This document shows positions 18,401 through 26,979 of a DNA stretch of 64,000 nucleotides, piece by piece; position 1 is the first letter of the stretch, and every line of letters starts with the position of its first letter. A program made the position numbers and the translations under genes. This stretch comes from CAZJYI01 sp964550025. Lineage in GTDB: Bacteria > Verrucomicrobiota > Kiritimatiellia > UBA8416 > CAYOBW01. Below the pieces are notes generated by a model. The model was not told where the DNA came from and did not search any database. It saw nothing but the letters and a program-made list of their open reading frames with translations. The stretch is from the NCBI GenBank assembly GCA_964550025.1, contig CAZJYI010000007.1:70757-134756 (forward strand). Reading direction: 5' to 3'.

Positions 18401-18868
18401 GCGAGACGTGTAGCCGATCTTGAACACGCTGCCCTTGGGATCCGGCTTGGTCTCGAAGACGCGCTCAGCACCCTGTTCCCCGTCCACGTAAAGCTTGATC
18501 GGCCTGGGGCCGGTGACCGCGACGTGATGCCATTTTCCGTCGGACACGCGCTTCCCCGCACGAACGTCTCCGACCCAGCCGATATCGTACGTGAGACCGC
18601 CGTTTCTCAGGAACAGCGCCTTGCCGCCGCGCGTCCACTCGCTGTCGGGGAGTGTCTTGGCGAAGACCGTGCCGTCCGCCCTGGTCTTGATCCATGCCGT
18701 CACCGTGAATGCCCCTTCGGCGAAGTCCGGCAGCGGCGCGGGCTCCCGGCTTTCGGTCTCGGCCGGCACCGCCTCCTTCATCCCGATCAAGGCATCGAAC
18801 CACGAGTCATCGGCTTGCGCTTGGATGACGCAGACGAAAACGACCAGCGCTGCTATCCGTTGCTTCAT
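15422..18868 (-). CDS. HzsA-related secreted protein: LamG domain, beta-propeller and two CxxCH haem sites
   Basis: A 1148-residue exported protein with a signal peptide (ending near ADD, residue 21). Domains in order: a LamG/concanavalin-like domain (about 45-210, FTVTAWIKT to IDDVRVYGR); the beginning of a second LamG-like sandwich (AVAYWSFD) that breaks off; a helical linker; a TolB-like beta-propeller (about 430-800); then a c-type cytochrome segment with two CxxCH sites, CIGCH near residue 922 and CVKCH near 980. This is the HzsA-related family common in planctomycetes and relatives, named after a hydrazine synthase subunit. Hydrazine synthesis itself is not implied. A role in extracytoplasmic redox or glycan chemistry is a guess. 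GAGGTGAT precedes the ATG at 18868. Confidence 0.8.
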   Translation of the reverse strand: MKQRIAALVVFVCVIQAQADDSWFDALIGMKEAVPAETESREPAPLPDFAEGAFTVTAWIKTRADGTVFAKTLPDSEWTRGGKALFLRNGGLTYDIGWVGDVRAGKRVSDGKWHHVAVTGPRPIKLYVDGEQGAERVFETKPDPKGSVFKIGYTSRNFAPQFKGAIDDVRVYGRVLSDKDIAAQARAERPAGARGAVAYWSFDRQGTDDSGNRNHAASVGKVAFAEGRFGKALSVTSGHMAAACGTGPSPDAELWRELAAKHGDEVSAQEMEWERADGIWGADWKAVSYAEVAKRYANAALRPTQLAAEIKAKAARVTSGAELGGVRALYLKSRRYDQLFESLARFKLKELRATIGDLYGTSETGGKLVARLDTIEERAAAWQDGPPVGEEFEAWKQTCAALRMDVVLNENPLVDFDKVVFVRRYTYTANHYYTEFINSRWTPGGNLCVLDLETGDVTELVPELENGVFGRFDIDFDARHIVFAWKAANESGYRLYEIGIDPVSGARAGELKPLTFPEVNEEEIVKKYRVGYHHGTDDMDPCYLPDGDVVFISTRCQYGILCDAPDIFTTTVLYRMERDADLDARKAGKHLTKLSNSSVSEAAPTILPDGRIMYTRWEYVEKGAVSVKCLWSMNPDGSGSAEVYGNDISLPPTFLYGRPIPNMPSHYVMLGTPHYPQNGMGTVIRLDMTKEIRTREPMTYMTPDVDIRSEGGFHFMIDGQWRGDRSGRLGRLFKEPYPLSDKLFLVPCKAAGCQWHDPKAYDICLLDEAGNATVVYDDPEMSCFEPFPLRPRERPPVVKTPIDREMAAKGLAKCVVTDIYHGMEDTERGTIKHIRVLEQIPRPWATRRRWGGDTYDQQHATISKNTHLGLRVQHGVVPVEKDGSAHFVVPAGRNIYFQALDENYMAVQIERTLVNYVPGETRSCIGCHETPNEVTEVSTRRSESALLALKRPASFPGPQPGEDSGRRALDFATDVQPVFDRHCVKCHSGEKPKGELNLTGEMTPLFSMSYEQLIEPRRGGFGRRNKPLLCGPTVGENHPKTGNVHYMPARSFGSHASVLVAMLAPGKVALKDPKQAALAEKLAGQHKKIKLSREELLKITNWVDTNAQFYGMYWGRKNLKYKDHPNFRPRPTFERAASYVSLIPEEQR

Positions 18869-19157
18869 ATCACCTCGCGTTTGACACCCGGCCTGCGCCG
18901 GGCATTGCCGTTGTGTATCTTCCCGCACCGGAGTGAAACACCTTGCCTCCCCGTACGTCAAGCCGCACGATGGCGGCACGGCCGAATCGTCCCGGCTTAG
19001 GCTTGCGCGACCGCGCACCTTGATCCATAGTGTAGAGACCGTGGTCAAAACGCTTTCTTGAGCAAGATCCGGGATCGACGGGTTGACGCTGAATTGCTGA
19101 ACGGCAGAACGGATTTGATTGCCAAACCTAGTCGCCCCCAAACGACAGGAGGCCCTT

Positions 19158-19580
19158 ATGGACCAGTATGCATCGGATAACGCGCTCTCGACGGGGTCGG
19201 TTCCAGACAGTCCCGAGCCCGCGGAAGGCGCAGCCGGCGCACCGGCGGATATCAACGTATTCAACCGGGAAGAGCTGTTCGAGCGGCTCGGGGATGACGA
19301 GGAACTGGTCGCGGAGATCGTCGAGATCTTTCTCGATGACGCGCCAAAACAGATCGCGGCCATCGAGGCGGCCGTCGCCGCAGGAGACGGGACGACAATC
19401 CGCGACCGGGCACACGCCCTCAAGGGAGCATCGGCAAACATGGGGGCCGCCGAACTGCGCGGAAAGGCGGAGCAGATGGAGATGGCAGGGAGAGACGGCC
19501 GGCTTGACGAGACGGCCGGGTTGCTGGATGGCATCCGCGAGAGTTTTGCGAGGCTGCGGGAAGTGCTTGCGAGACTGTAG
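19158..19580 (+). CDS. HPt phosphotransfer protein
   Basis: A 140-residue protein whose C-terminal 105 residues form a histidine phosphotransfer domain. The phosphorylatable histidine is His86 in RAHALKGASANMGA. The first 30 residues are low-complexity. A clear ACAGGAGG site precedes ATG 19158. It would pass phosphoryl groups between the receiver domains of the hybrid kinases and response regulators encoded over the next 11 kb. A receiver gene follows 198 bp downstream on the same strand. Confidence 0.88.
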   Translation: MDQYASDNALSTGSVPDSPEPAEGAAGAPADINVFNREELFERLGDDEELVAEIVEIFLDDAPKQIAAIEAAVAAGDGTTIRDRAHALKGASANMGAAELRGKAEQMEMAGRDGRLDETAGLLDGIRESFARLREVLARL

Positions 19581-19648
19581 TGCCTTGACCACGCAGGACC
19601 GCGATGAGAGACGCCAAGTTCGGTCTGACGATGGGGCGTGGGTGTCGC

Positions 19649-19685
19649 GTGTCGAGTGTCGACGCATCGCCGCGACACTCGACAC
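19649..19685. repeat. 13-bp perfect stem-loop built of heptamers
   Basis: GTGTCGAGTGTCG (19649-19661) is perfectly complementary to CGACACTCGACAC (19673-19685) around an 11-nt loop. The arm is a GTGTCGA heptamer repeat. It lies between the HPt gene and the next receiver gene. Confidence 0.6.
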
Positions 19686-19778
19686 CCGGCACGCGGAACG
19701 CGGTCGCGTTGTGGGCGGCGCCCGCGCTGGGCCGTTGCCCCGCCGATCGACGCGGAGACGAACCGCACGAGTGAGAGC

Positions 19779-20399
19779 ATGAGAGTACTCGTTGCCGAAG
19801 ACGACCCGAGCTCACGCCACATACTGGGGGCGTTGCTCACCAAGGCAGGCTATGAACCCGTTCTCGCCGCCGACGGCAACGAGGCATGGCAGCACCTCTC
19901 CGAAGCGGACGCGCCAAGCCTGGCAATTCTGGACTGGATGATGCCGGGAATCAGCGGCATAGAGCTGTGCCTTCGCATCAGCCGGGAAGAACGAGAGACG
20001 CGCCCATACGTCATTCTACTGACATCGCGCGCCGGAAAGCGTGACATCGTCGCCGGACTGCAGGCTGGCGCCAACGATTACATCGTCAAGCCGTTTGACC
20101 GGGAAGAGCTCTGCGCCCGCCTGGAAGTGGGCCGGCGCGTCGTCGAACTTGAGACGGCCCTGGCACGACGCGTCGCGCAGCTCCAGGAGGCCATCGGCAA
20201 GATCCACACGCTACGCGGCCTGATTCCCATCTGCTCTTCCTGCAAGAAGGTCCGGGATGACCGGGGCTACTGGAAGCAGGTCGAGGAGTACGTCAGCGAT
20301 CGGTCGGAGGCGGAATTCAGCCACGGTCTCTGCCCGGGCTGCCTGGCGAAACTCTACCCGGATGTTTCGCTGTCGGAAGAGGACATGGGGCCGCCCTGA
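19779..20399 (+). CDS. Response regulator with C-terminal Cys/His cluster
   Basis: A 206-residue protein. Residues 1-120 are a receiver domain (acidic pocket Glu8-Asp9, phospho-acceptor Asp52, Lys104). A short coiled coil follows, and then a compact domain with Cys152-x2-Cys155 and His182-x2-Cys185-x2-Cys188, plus a GYWKQVE segment. Such CxxC/HxxCxxC tails recur on receivers and sensor proteins of many bacteria. Metal (zinc) binding is likely from the spacing, but the function is not established. There is no DNA-binding output domain, so it probably acts by protein contact. The 3' end overlaps the convergent NtrC-type gene by 46 bp. Confidence 0.85.
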   Translation: MRVLVAEDDPSSRHILGALLTKAGYEPVLAADGNEAWQHLSEADAPSLAILDWMMPGISGIELCLRISREERETRPYVILLTSRAGKRDIVAGLQAGANDYIVKPFDREELCARLEVGRRVVELETALARRVAQLQEAIGKIHTLRGLIPICSSCKKVRDDRGYWKQVEEYVSDRSEAEFSHGLCPGCLAKLYPDVSLSEEDMGPP

Positions 20400-21862
20400 T
20401 CCTGCATGGCGGCCAACTTGCGGTAGAGTTTCGTGCGGTTGATCCCCAACAGGCGCGCGGCGGCCGACACGTTCTCCCCTGCCATCGCCATGGCCTTGCA
20501 GATCAGGATGCTCTCCATCTTCTGCAGATTGAGAGGAATCTCGTCATCCGAGGTACTCAACCCGCTCCCAACAGAGCCGCCCGTATCGGCGGCCGGCACG
20601 TCGCCCGTGTCCGACGCGGACGACGGCACCCTGACCGAAGGGGACTGGGCGAGAAAATGGAGGTGAGAGGCGCGGACATTCTGTCCCGAGCTCTCGATCA
20701 CGGCCCGCTCGACCACGTTCTTCAACTCCCGCACGTTCCCCGGAAAACTGTGCGACTGCAGAACGTCCATGACCCGTGGCTCAAGGGCGGGAGTGGGGAT
20801 GCCGAGCTCCGAGGAGAATCGCTGCGCAAAGTGCTCCGCCAGAAGGGGGATTTCCTCTTTGCGGTCGCGCAGCGGCGGAAGCGATATTGTGTACGTCGCA
20901 AGCCGGTAAAACAGGTCCGAGCGGAAGCCGCCGCCGGCGATGCGCTCCTCGATATTGGCATTGGTCGCCGCGATGACCCTGACGTCCACCTTGCTGCCTT
21001 TCGAGGCCCCGACGGGCATCACGATGCCGTCCTCCAGCACCCGAAGCAGCTTGGTCTGCATCGCAGCCGGCATGTCCCCGATCTCGTCCAGGAAAAGCGT
21101 GCCGCCGTCGGCCATATCGAAACACCCCTTTCGCGACGCCGTAGCGCCGGTGAACGACCCGCGCGTGTGTCCGAACAGAGTGGACTCGGCCAATTCGCCG
21201 GGAATGGCCGAACAGTTCACGGGAATGAAGGGTCGCGAAGACCGAGGACTGCCAAAGTGGATTGCGCGCGCCACGAGCTCCTTGCCCGTTCCGCTTTCGC
21301 CGAGGATGAGAACGGAGGTGTTTGCGGCCTTCTGCACGAGTTGGATTTCGTTGAGGACCTTCCTGATCGCGGCAGACTTGCCCACAAAGGAATCGATGCC
21401 CCAGTTAGAGGCTTCCCGCTTCGAGAGAAAGGAAACCTGGTCGGCCAGCCGATCGCGCTCCCGAACGACCTCGCGGTACTTGACGGTGCGTTTCACCGTC
21501 TCTTTCAGTTCCAATCCGTCCACCGGCTTCTCGAAAAAGTCGTAAGCGCCCAGCTTCAGAGCCTGGATTGCCACGCTTTTGTCCGCGTTGCCGGTCACGA
21601 TGATGACGTCTGTCGAGGGGCTGGTCTCCTTTACTCTCTTCAAGAGGGCAATGCCGTCCACCTCGGGCATCTGCAGATCCGTCACGACAATGTCCGCCGG
21701 TTTCTCCGCGAGGCCGCCCAGGCACTCGCGGGGATCCGTAAAAACCCTGACGTCACACTTCATACGGCGCAGGTGACGCCCGATCGTATCGGCTATCCTG
21801 GCATCGTCATCAACGACGGCCACGGAGACACTGTGCTGATCCTGCTGTTCCGACTGCGTCAT
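20354..21862 (-). CDS. NtrC-family sigma-54-dependent response regulator
   Basis: A 502-residue activator: receiver domain (1-125, Asp62 as acceptor), AAA+ sigma-54 interaction domain (about 158-395) with Walker A GESGTGKE (188-195) and Walker B TLFLDE (255-260), and a C-terminal Fis-type helix-turn-helix (about 455-490). The sigma-54 contact loop reads GSFTGA (235-240) instead of the usual GAFTGA. The start at 21862 follows a GGAGGAGG site at longer than usual spacing. It is the last gene of a four-gene signalling operon (25739 to 20354). A sigma-54-like promoter occurs 5.7 kb away in front of the transglutaminase-like gene (27544-27559). Confidence 0.92.
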   Translation of the reverse strand: MTQSEQQDQHSVSVAVVDDDARIADTIGRHLRRMKCDVRVFTDPRECLGGLAEKPADIVVTDLQMPEVDGIALLKRVKETSPSTDVIIVTGNADKSVAIQALKLGAYDFFEKPVDGLELKETVKRTVKYREVVRERDRLADQVSFLSKREASNWGIDSFVGKSAAIRKVLNEIQLVQKAANTSVLILGESGTGKELVARAIHFGSPRSSRPFIPVNCSAIPGELAESTLFGHTRGSFTGATASRKGCFDMADGGTLFLDEIGDMPAAMQTKLLRVLEDGIVMPVGASKGSKVDVRVIAATNANIEERIAGGGFRSDLFYRLATYTISLPPLRDRKEEIPLLAEHFAQRFSSELGIPTPALEPRVMDVLQSHSFPGNVRELKNVVERAVIESSGQNVRASHLHFLAQSPSVRVPSSASDTGDVPAADTGGSVGSGLSTSDDEIPLNLQKMESILICKAMAMAGENVSAAARLLGINRTKLYRKLAAMQDQGGPMSSSDSETSG

Positions 21863-21973
21863 ACTACTACCTGCCCCCTCCTCCGGAGATCGCGTACCGA
21901 CACCGAGCTTTCCGCGGCGCGCTGCTGTGCACACTGCTGATCATGAAAGAGTACGTTCTGTCCCCAACGTCTG

Positions 21974-23554
21974 TCAAGTCCGGCCGGCCCGCCGCAGGAC
22001 ACGCTGCGCAGATGCCATGAACTCCTCCGGGGTCACCGGCTTGCCGACCACCTCGTCAACGTTTGACGGGATCTCCCCGCTGCAATGCATGATATCCCCA
22101 AAACCCGTCAGGAGGATCACGGGCAGATCGGGCCACTGCCGCTTCACCTCCGAGGCTACCTGGTCGCCGTTCATCTCCGGCATGGCGCGGTCGGTGACAA
22201 CGAGGTCGAATTCGCCGTGCTTCAGCCGCTCGATCCCTTCGCTACCGCTCGCGGCCGTCACAACGGTGTGTCCACCCCGCGTAAGGAAGCGACTGAGGAT
22301 CCGCCGCGGCCCCCGGTCATCGTCGATCACAAGGACGTTCAAATGATGGTCGAGGGGGGCGGCCGTTTCATGCGCCGGGGACCGCAGACGCTCTTCCGCC
22401 ATGCCGCCCACACTCAGCAGCGGCAGACAAACGCTGACGGTCGTCCCGGCCCCCACCGCGGTGTCGATCTCCAGCCGCCCGCCGTGCCGCTCAATGATTC
22501 CGTGGCACACCGCAAGCCCCAGTCCCGTTCCTTTCTCTCCCTTTGTGGAGTAGAACGGCTCGAAGCAACGTCTCCTGACCTCCTCGGTCATTCCATGTCC
22601 CGAATCGGCTATGCGGATCACTCCCCACTTGCCCTCGCGTTCGCCCGTCACTTCGATGCCACCGCCTTCAGGCATTGCGTCGACGGCATTCAATACGAGG
22701 TTTGTCAGGACCTCCCGCAGTCGCGCTTCGTTGGCCATGACCTCCAGCTCCTCCGGTATGTCGAGTGATACCTCAACCGGCCGGCCATCGGCTTCGCGTT
22801 GCGTCTTCCACGCGGGTTCGGTGAGGTCGAGAACGGTATCGGCCATTTCGCGGACAAGGACCGGGGCGACCTCCAGGCTCGCGTCGGGCCGGTAGAACTC
22901 GCGCAGGCGCCTGACGATCTCCCGGGCATCCGCCGCGGCCGAACGGATGCTGGCAACAATCTCCTTGATTTCCTCCTGGCCGATCACCTCATCTTCCTCG
23001 GTGACGAGGAGCTCGGACAGTCCTACAATCGGCATGAGGACGTTGTTGAAATCGTGGACGATTCCGCTGACCATCTGCCCGAGCGCGTTCAAACGCTCCT
23101 GCTGCACAACCTGGTCCTGCGTCTTGCGCAACTCCGACAGTGCTCTCTCGAGCTGACGGTTCTTCTCCACGACGGTCGCGATGCTCTCGCGCTTCTCCAC
23201 GGCACGCATGATGCAGACCAGCAACTGGTCCACGTCGAACGGCTTCTGCAGGTAGGAGTATGCGCCGAGGTTCACGGCCTCGATGGCGGTCTCCTGCGAC
23301 GCGTACCCGGTCAGAACAATGCACTCCGTCGAGGGAGAAGCGGACTTGATCGTCTTGATGACGTCCAGCCCCGACATGTCGCTGAGGCGCAGGTCTATCA
23401 GCGCCACGGCAAAATCATGATCTAAAACATGCTCGACGTCTTTCCCCGTCTGCACACAAACCGTATCGTACCCGTTCGCCTGGAGAATATCTCCGAGCGT
23501 ATGACGAATGTTCGGGTCATCGTCGGCAATCAGTATCGTGGTCTTCACCGCCAT
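21974..23554 (-). CDS. Hybrid histidine kinase (REC-HisKA-HATPase-REC)
   Basis: A 526-residue soluble kinase flanked by two receiver domains. N-terminal REC has Asp54 as acceptor. A coiled coil leads to the dimerisation helix with His167 in VHDFNN. The ATPase domain (about 280-395) has NLVLNAVDAMP, DSGHGM and GTGLGLA boxes. The C-terminal REC spans about 405-520. No membrane segment, so it takes cytosolic input, probably phosphorylation of its N-terminal REC by another kinase. It lies between a stand-alone REC gene (6 bp upstream) and the NtrC-type gene downstream. Confidence 0.92.
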   Translation of the reverse strand: MAVKTTILIADDDPNIRHTLGDILQANGYDTVCVQTGKDVEHVLDHDFAVALIDLRLSDMSGLDVIKTIKSASPSTECIVLTGYASQETAIEAVNLGAYSYLQKPFDVDQLLVCIMRAVEKRESIATVVEKNRQLERALSELRKTQDQVVQQERLNALGQMVSGIVHDFNNVLMPIVGLSELLVTEEDEVIGQEEIKEIVASIRSAAADAREIVRRLREFYRPDASLEVAPVLVREMADTVLDLTEPAWKTQREADGRPVEVSLDIPEELEVMANEARLREVLTNLVLNAVDAMPEGGGIEVTGEREGKWGVIRIADSGHGMTEEVRRRCFEPFYSTKGEKGTGLGLAVCHGIIERHGGRLEIDTAVGAGTTVSVCLPLLSVGGMAEERLRSPAHETAAPLDHHLNVLVIDDDRGPRRILSRFLTRGGHTVVTAASGSEGIERLKHGEFDLVVTDRAMPEMNGDQVASEVKRQWPDLPVILLTGFGDIMHCSGEIPSNVDEVVGKPVTPEEFMASAQRVLRRAGRT

Positions 23555-23560
23555 GCGCAG

Positions 23561-23968
23561 TCATCTCCCCTCCCCTTCCCCGGGACTGTCCTCACCGCCT
23601 CGCGACACGTCGCCCACCCCGCACGCCTGATCGAGCACGCCGACAAGCCGATCCACGTCCAGGGGCTTCGCCACGGCCGCGCTGGCAAAGCGCTGAATCG
23701 CGCTGTCCACCACCCCGTCGCAAGCATACGCGGTCATCACGACAACCGGTAACTCCGGCGCCTTGCGATTCAGGGCTCGGCAGAGATCGACACCGCTCAT
23801 CCCCGGCATGCGCACGTCGGTCAGAACGCAATCCGGATTGGCCTCGTCAAGTCGGCCCAAGGCCTCCTCACCGGAAGAAGCCACCGTAACTTCGTGGCCA
23901 AAGGCCATTAGAATATCCGTCAGGGTCCGCGTAATCCCCGGATCGTCATCCACAACAAGAACATGCAT
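23561..23968 (-). CDS. Stand-alone receiver domain protein
   Basis: A 135-residue CheY-like single receiver: acidic pocket Asp7-Asp8-Asp9, acceptor Asp51 in LTDVRMPG, and the threonine and lysine in VMTAYA and AKPL. No output domain. It sits one base after the stop of the upstream kinase gene and 6 bp before the next hybrid kinase, so it probably acts as a shuttle receiver between them and the HPt protein. Confidence 0.92.
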   Translation of the reverse strand: MHVLVVDDDPGITRTLTDILMAFGHEVTVASSGEEALGRLDEANPDCVLTDVRMPGMSGVDLCRALNRKAPELPVVVMTAYACDGVVDSAIQRFASAAVAKPLDVDRLVGVLDQACGVGDVSRGGEDSPGEGEGR

Positions 23969-23969
23969 G

Positions 23970-25739
23970 TTACGCGTCCTCGCTACCGGCGTCGCCGCCC
24001 CCCAGCCGCTCGACGGGCAGCGTCAACGTGAATGTGGAACCGTGATCCTCTTCGCTGGCAACCGTCAGACTGCCGCCGTTCAGCTCGGACAGGTTGCGCC
24101 CGAGAGCCAGGCCCAACCCGATGCCCCGTGCTTTCGTGGTAAACAACGGCTCGAAAATGCGTTCGATGTCCGCGGCCGGAATGCCGGGCCCTTCATCGCG
24201 GATTTCCAGCAAGACGGCATCTCCTCCGCTCCGCACGCGGACGGTGACGTTGCCGCCGTCAGGCATACACTGGTAGGCGTTCGTGAGCAGGTTCGTGATG
24301 ACACGCAACACCTGCTCGCCGTCGATGAGTACGGTCGGCGCATCGGGCGCCATGTCCGTGGAGACAGCCACGCCGGACGGCGGTTCCAGCGTCTTGAGGG
24401 CCTGCAGCACCAGGTCGACGACGTCGTGGCGGGCGCGGTTCATCATGCCGCTCCTCGAGAACATCAGCAGGTCCGACACGATCTGTTCCGCAGTCCGCAC
24501 CTCCGCGGAGATCATGTCCAGGTACTCGGCCGTCTTGGGGTCGGACTTCCTCAACATTTTTAGAAAGTAAACGGCATTCGCAATCACACTGAGCGGGTTT
24601 CTCAATTCGTGACCGACGCCGCGCGCGAGCTTGCCCAGCACGGTCAGCTTCTCCCCCTGCAGAAGCTGGTCCTCGGCATGTCGCAGTTCGCGCGTTCTGG
24701 CCGAGACCATTTCCTCCAGGTGCTCTGAGTAGTTCCTGAGGGAAATCTCGGTCTCCCGGCGGTAGATGGCTGCACTCAGGGTGGCGGCCGCCGTACGAAG
24801 CGCCTCGGTTTCCACCGACAGCCACCGCCGCTCGTTGCGCGCGTCATAGAAACCGAGGGCGCCCCACAGGGAGTCGCCGTGAAACACGGGGATCACAACA
24901 AGCGACCGCACGGCGCCATTGGAGAGAAGCACCCGTTCCTTGCCGTGGAAATCGTGTACCAGACCGGTAACGACTTCCCCTTTGCGCAGCTTCTCGGCCC
25001 AAAGGCCCAGGAGTTTCCGGTTCCGCCGCAACCAGCCGCTGTCGTCCGGTCGTTCGGCAGCCTGGGCGGTTTCGCTGATCCAAAGGAAGTCCTGCACGCG
25101 ATCCGTGCCGGGATCACCGATCGGCATGATGTACGCACAACACACCTCGGCCGCTTTGCCAAGCCGCGCCAGCACGTTCTCGGCCACCGTTGTCCAGGCT
25201 TCGGCCTTGAGGAACCGGTCGGCAGCGTGACCCACCGCAAACAGGATCGCCTCGCGACGCCGCAGCGCCTGCTCGACGTCCCGGTGCTTGCGTTCGACAT
25301 CGACGAGCTGCTGAGTACGCTCGCTCATCTCGACAAGCTGCTCCATGGCCACGTGATGCGAGAATTTGCGGATGTCGCCGTCCCGCGACAGGACCTTGAG
25401 CACCATCGGCACCTTGTCGAACTCGGATGATTTGTCGAAGAAGAACTCGGCGCCGGCTTCCATGCACTTCTGGCGGTATTCGGGGTACGGGTAGTTCGTC
25501 AGCATGATGCTCACGGGAGGATGCTCGCGGTGTTGCATCTGCTTGAGCACCTCCAGTCCGCCTCCCCCCGGCATACTGATGTCAAGCACGGCTACATCGG
25601 GGCTGAGATCCTGCACGAGCTGAATGGCACTCGGCGCGTCGCCCGCCTCACCGACGACGTCCACCTCGGACAGGTCGGCCAGCATGTCCTGTACGCAGGC
25701 TCGTATCGTCGAAGAGTCGTCAGCAATAATGACCCTCAT
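23970..25739 (-). CDS. Receiver-GAF-histidine kinase
   Basis: A 589-residue soluble kinase. Receiver domain 1-118 (Asp53 in VLDISMPG, with a DKSSEF end typical of NarL-like receivers), helical linker, GAF-like sensory domain (about 165-325), coiled coil, HisKA with His377 in GVGHELRNPL, and an HATPase domain to the end (NLLTNAYQCMP, DEGPGIP, GIGLGLAL). ATG 25739 gives the canonical MRVIIADDS start. A GTG at 25757 preceded by AGGTGGTGAT is an alternative that adds six residues. It heads the four-gene signalling operon. Confidence 0.9.
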   Translation of the reverse strand: MRVIIADDSSTIRACVQDMLADLSEVDVVGEAGDAPSAIQLVQDLSPDVAVLDISMPGGGGLEVLKQMQHREHPPVSIMLTNYPYPEYRQKCMEAGAEFFFDKSSEFDKVPMVLKVLSRDGDIRKFSHHVAMEQLVEMSERTQQLVDVERKHRDVEQALRRREAILFAVGHAADRFLKAEAWTTVAENVLARLGKAAEVCCAYIMPIGDPGTDRVQDFLWISETAQAAERPDDSGWLRRNRKLLGLWAEKLRKGEVVTGLVHDFHGKERVLLSNGAVRSLVVIPVFHGDSLWGALGFYDARNERRWLSVETEALRTAAATLSAAIYRRETEISLRNYSEHLEEMVSARTRELRHAEDQLLQGEKLTVLGKLARGVGHELRNPLSVIANAVYFLKMLRKSDPKTAEYLDMISAEVRTAEQIVSDLLMFSRSGMMNRARHDVVDLVLQALKTLEPPSGVAVSTDMAPDAPTVLIDGEQVLRVITNLLTNAYQCMPDGGNVTVRVRSGGDAVLLEIRDEGPGIPAADIERIFEPLFTTKARGIGLGLALGRNLSELNGGSLTVASEEDHGSTFTLTLPVERLGGGDAGSEDA

Positions 25740-25850
25740 ATCGTAGACCCCCGGCACATCACCACCTGATACAATATCATTTCACGCAATGAATGTGGCA
25801 GGCCCGGAGGTCCGAAAACGGTGTCGGTGTTTGTCCTACAGCGAGGAGGG

Positions 25851-26489
25851 CTATTCCGTAAAGCCGTGACTGACCGCGTAGTGCGTGAGTTCCGCGTTCG
25901 TGGCCATCCCCATCTTGTCCAGCACTCGGCTGCGGTAAGTGCTTATGGTCTTCACGCTCAGCGAGAGGAGACTGGCAATCTCGGAAACGCTCTTGCCGGT
26001 GGCGATCAGTCTAAAAACTTCGAACTCGCGGTCGGAGAGGCTCTGGTGGGGCGGCGCACCCTCTCCACGACCAAGGTTGGCAACCAGTGTCTGCGCCAAC
26101 GACTCGCTGACGTAGCGATCGCCTTCAAGCGCCCGCCGAACCGCGGTCTCGAGTTCCTCCGGGGCCCGGTCCTTCGTGAGATAACCGGAAGCGCCTGCCT
26201 TCAGAACGCGTACCGCGTATTGATCTTCCGAGTGGACACTGAGCACCAGCACGGGCAGATCTGGCTTCGTGCGCTTGATTTCCTTGAGGGCGTCCAACCC
26301 GCCGCGGCCCGGCATTGTAATATCGAGGATGACGACGTCCCAGGCCCCGTGCCACACCTGTTCGAGGGCTTCACTGGAATTGGCGGCCTCGCCAAACTCG
26401 GCGCCATCGAAGGCGTCGGCGAGAATCTCGCGCAACCCCCTCCTGACAACCGCGTGGTCATCCGCAATGAGGAAACGCCGCGTGCTCAT
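25851..26489 (-). CDS. NarL/LuxR-family response regulator
   Basis: A 212-residue regulator: receiver domain (Asp10-Asp11, acceptor Asp56, Lys at the YLTKD segment) and a C-terminal LuxR-type helix-turn-helix (about 145-208) containing LSDREFEVFRLIATGKS and the KTISTYRSRVLDKMG recognition helix. The start at 26489 is at the beginning of the receiver fold. It is 111 bp upstream of the four-gene kinase operon on the same strand and could be co-transcribed. Its partner is likely the adjacent GAF kinase, since the kinase's own receiver is of the same subtype. Confidence 0.9.
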   Translation of the reverse strand: MSTRRFLIADDHAVVRRGLREILADAFDGAEFGEAANSSEALEQVWHGAWDVVILDITMPGRGGLDALKEIKRTKPDLPVLVLSVHSEDQYAVRVLKAGASGYLTKDRAPEELETAVRRALEGDRYVSESLAQTLVANLGRGEGAPPHQSLSDREFEVFRLIATGKSVSEIASLLSLSVKTISTYRSRVLDKMGMATNAELTHYAVSHGFTE

Positions 26490-26627
26490 AGTCGTAGTGT
26501 CACAATATCCGGTCGAAAACGCCCGAGACGCATTGGCATAACCCGGTCCGTCAGCGCGTCTCGATTCCCAGAGATTCCCAAAGACTTTGGAGTATACCCC
26601 ACCGGCGGCGCGGAAGTCGACCATCAT

Positions 26628-26951
26628 TCACGCCTTTTCGGCATGAACATGGCTGCCCAACGGCGGGGAGACGGTTCGGCGCAAGGAGAGATGATTCTGC
26701 CAGGCACCGTGGACGTGGTCCCTGAGAAGACACAGCGAAATGAGGCTGATCGCCAGGACGTTCACAAACACGGTCGCGGATAGGACCGTGAAGGATAGAA
26801 CGGACACGATGTCCGTCATGAGCGGAAGAAGACGACAGAAGACCAGGGCGCCCGCCGCGGTGGCCAGGATCAGCGAGATGCCTGGAGTGACCCATCCACC
26901 GGCATTCGCGCGAGACGTGAGCTTGTCATTGCCCGGTTGCACTTCCAACAC
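26628..26951 (-). CDS. Small two-span membrane protein, unknown function
   Basis: A possible 107-residue protein with two hydrophobic helices (about 22-46 and 49-74) and a basic C-terminus. Not recognised. GTG 26951 abuts AGAGAGG; GTG 26942, still in frame, has better spacing from the same purine stretch, so the start is uncertain. It follows the 65-residue small membrane protein by 28 bp on the same strand, which suggests a two-gene unit between the NarL-type regulator and the transglutaminase-like gene. Confidence 0.45.
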   Translation of the reverse strand: MLEVQPGNDKLTSRANAGGWVTPGISLILATAAGALVFCRLLPLMTDIVSVLSFTVLSATVFVNVLAISLISLCLLRDHVHGAWQNHLSLRRTVSPPLGSHVHAEKA

Positions 26952-26979
26952 CCTCTCTTGTACCGGCGCCGAACGCGCC

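Noticed and set aside
15422..18868. True hydrazine synthase subunit
   Set aside because: Only family-level resemblance through the HzsA-related architecture; no other anammox genes are nearby.
18869..19843. Open frame extending the HzsA-related gene upstream on the minus strand by 325 codons
   Set aside because: It runs antisense through the HPt gene, lacks signal-peptide or family features, and a proper ribosome site and signal peptide begin at 18868.
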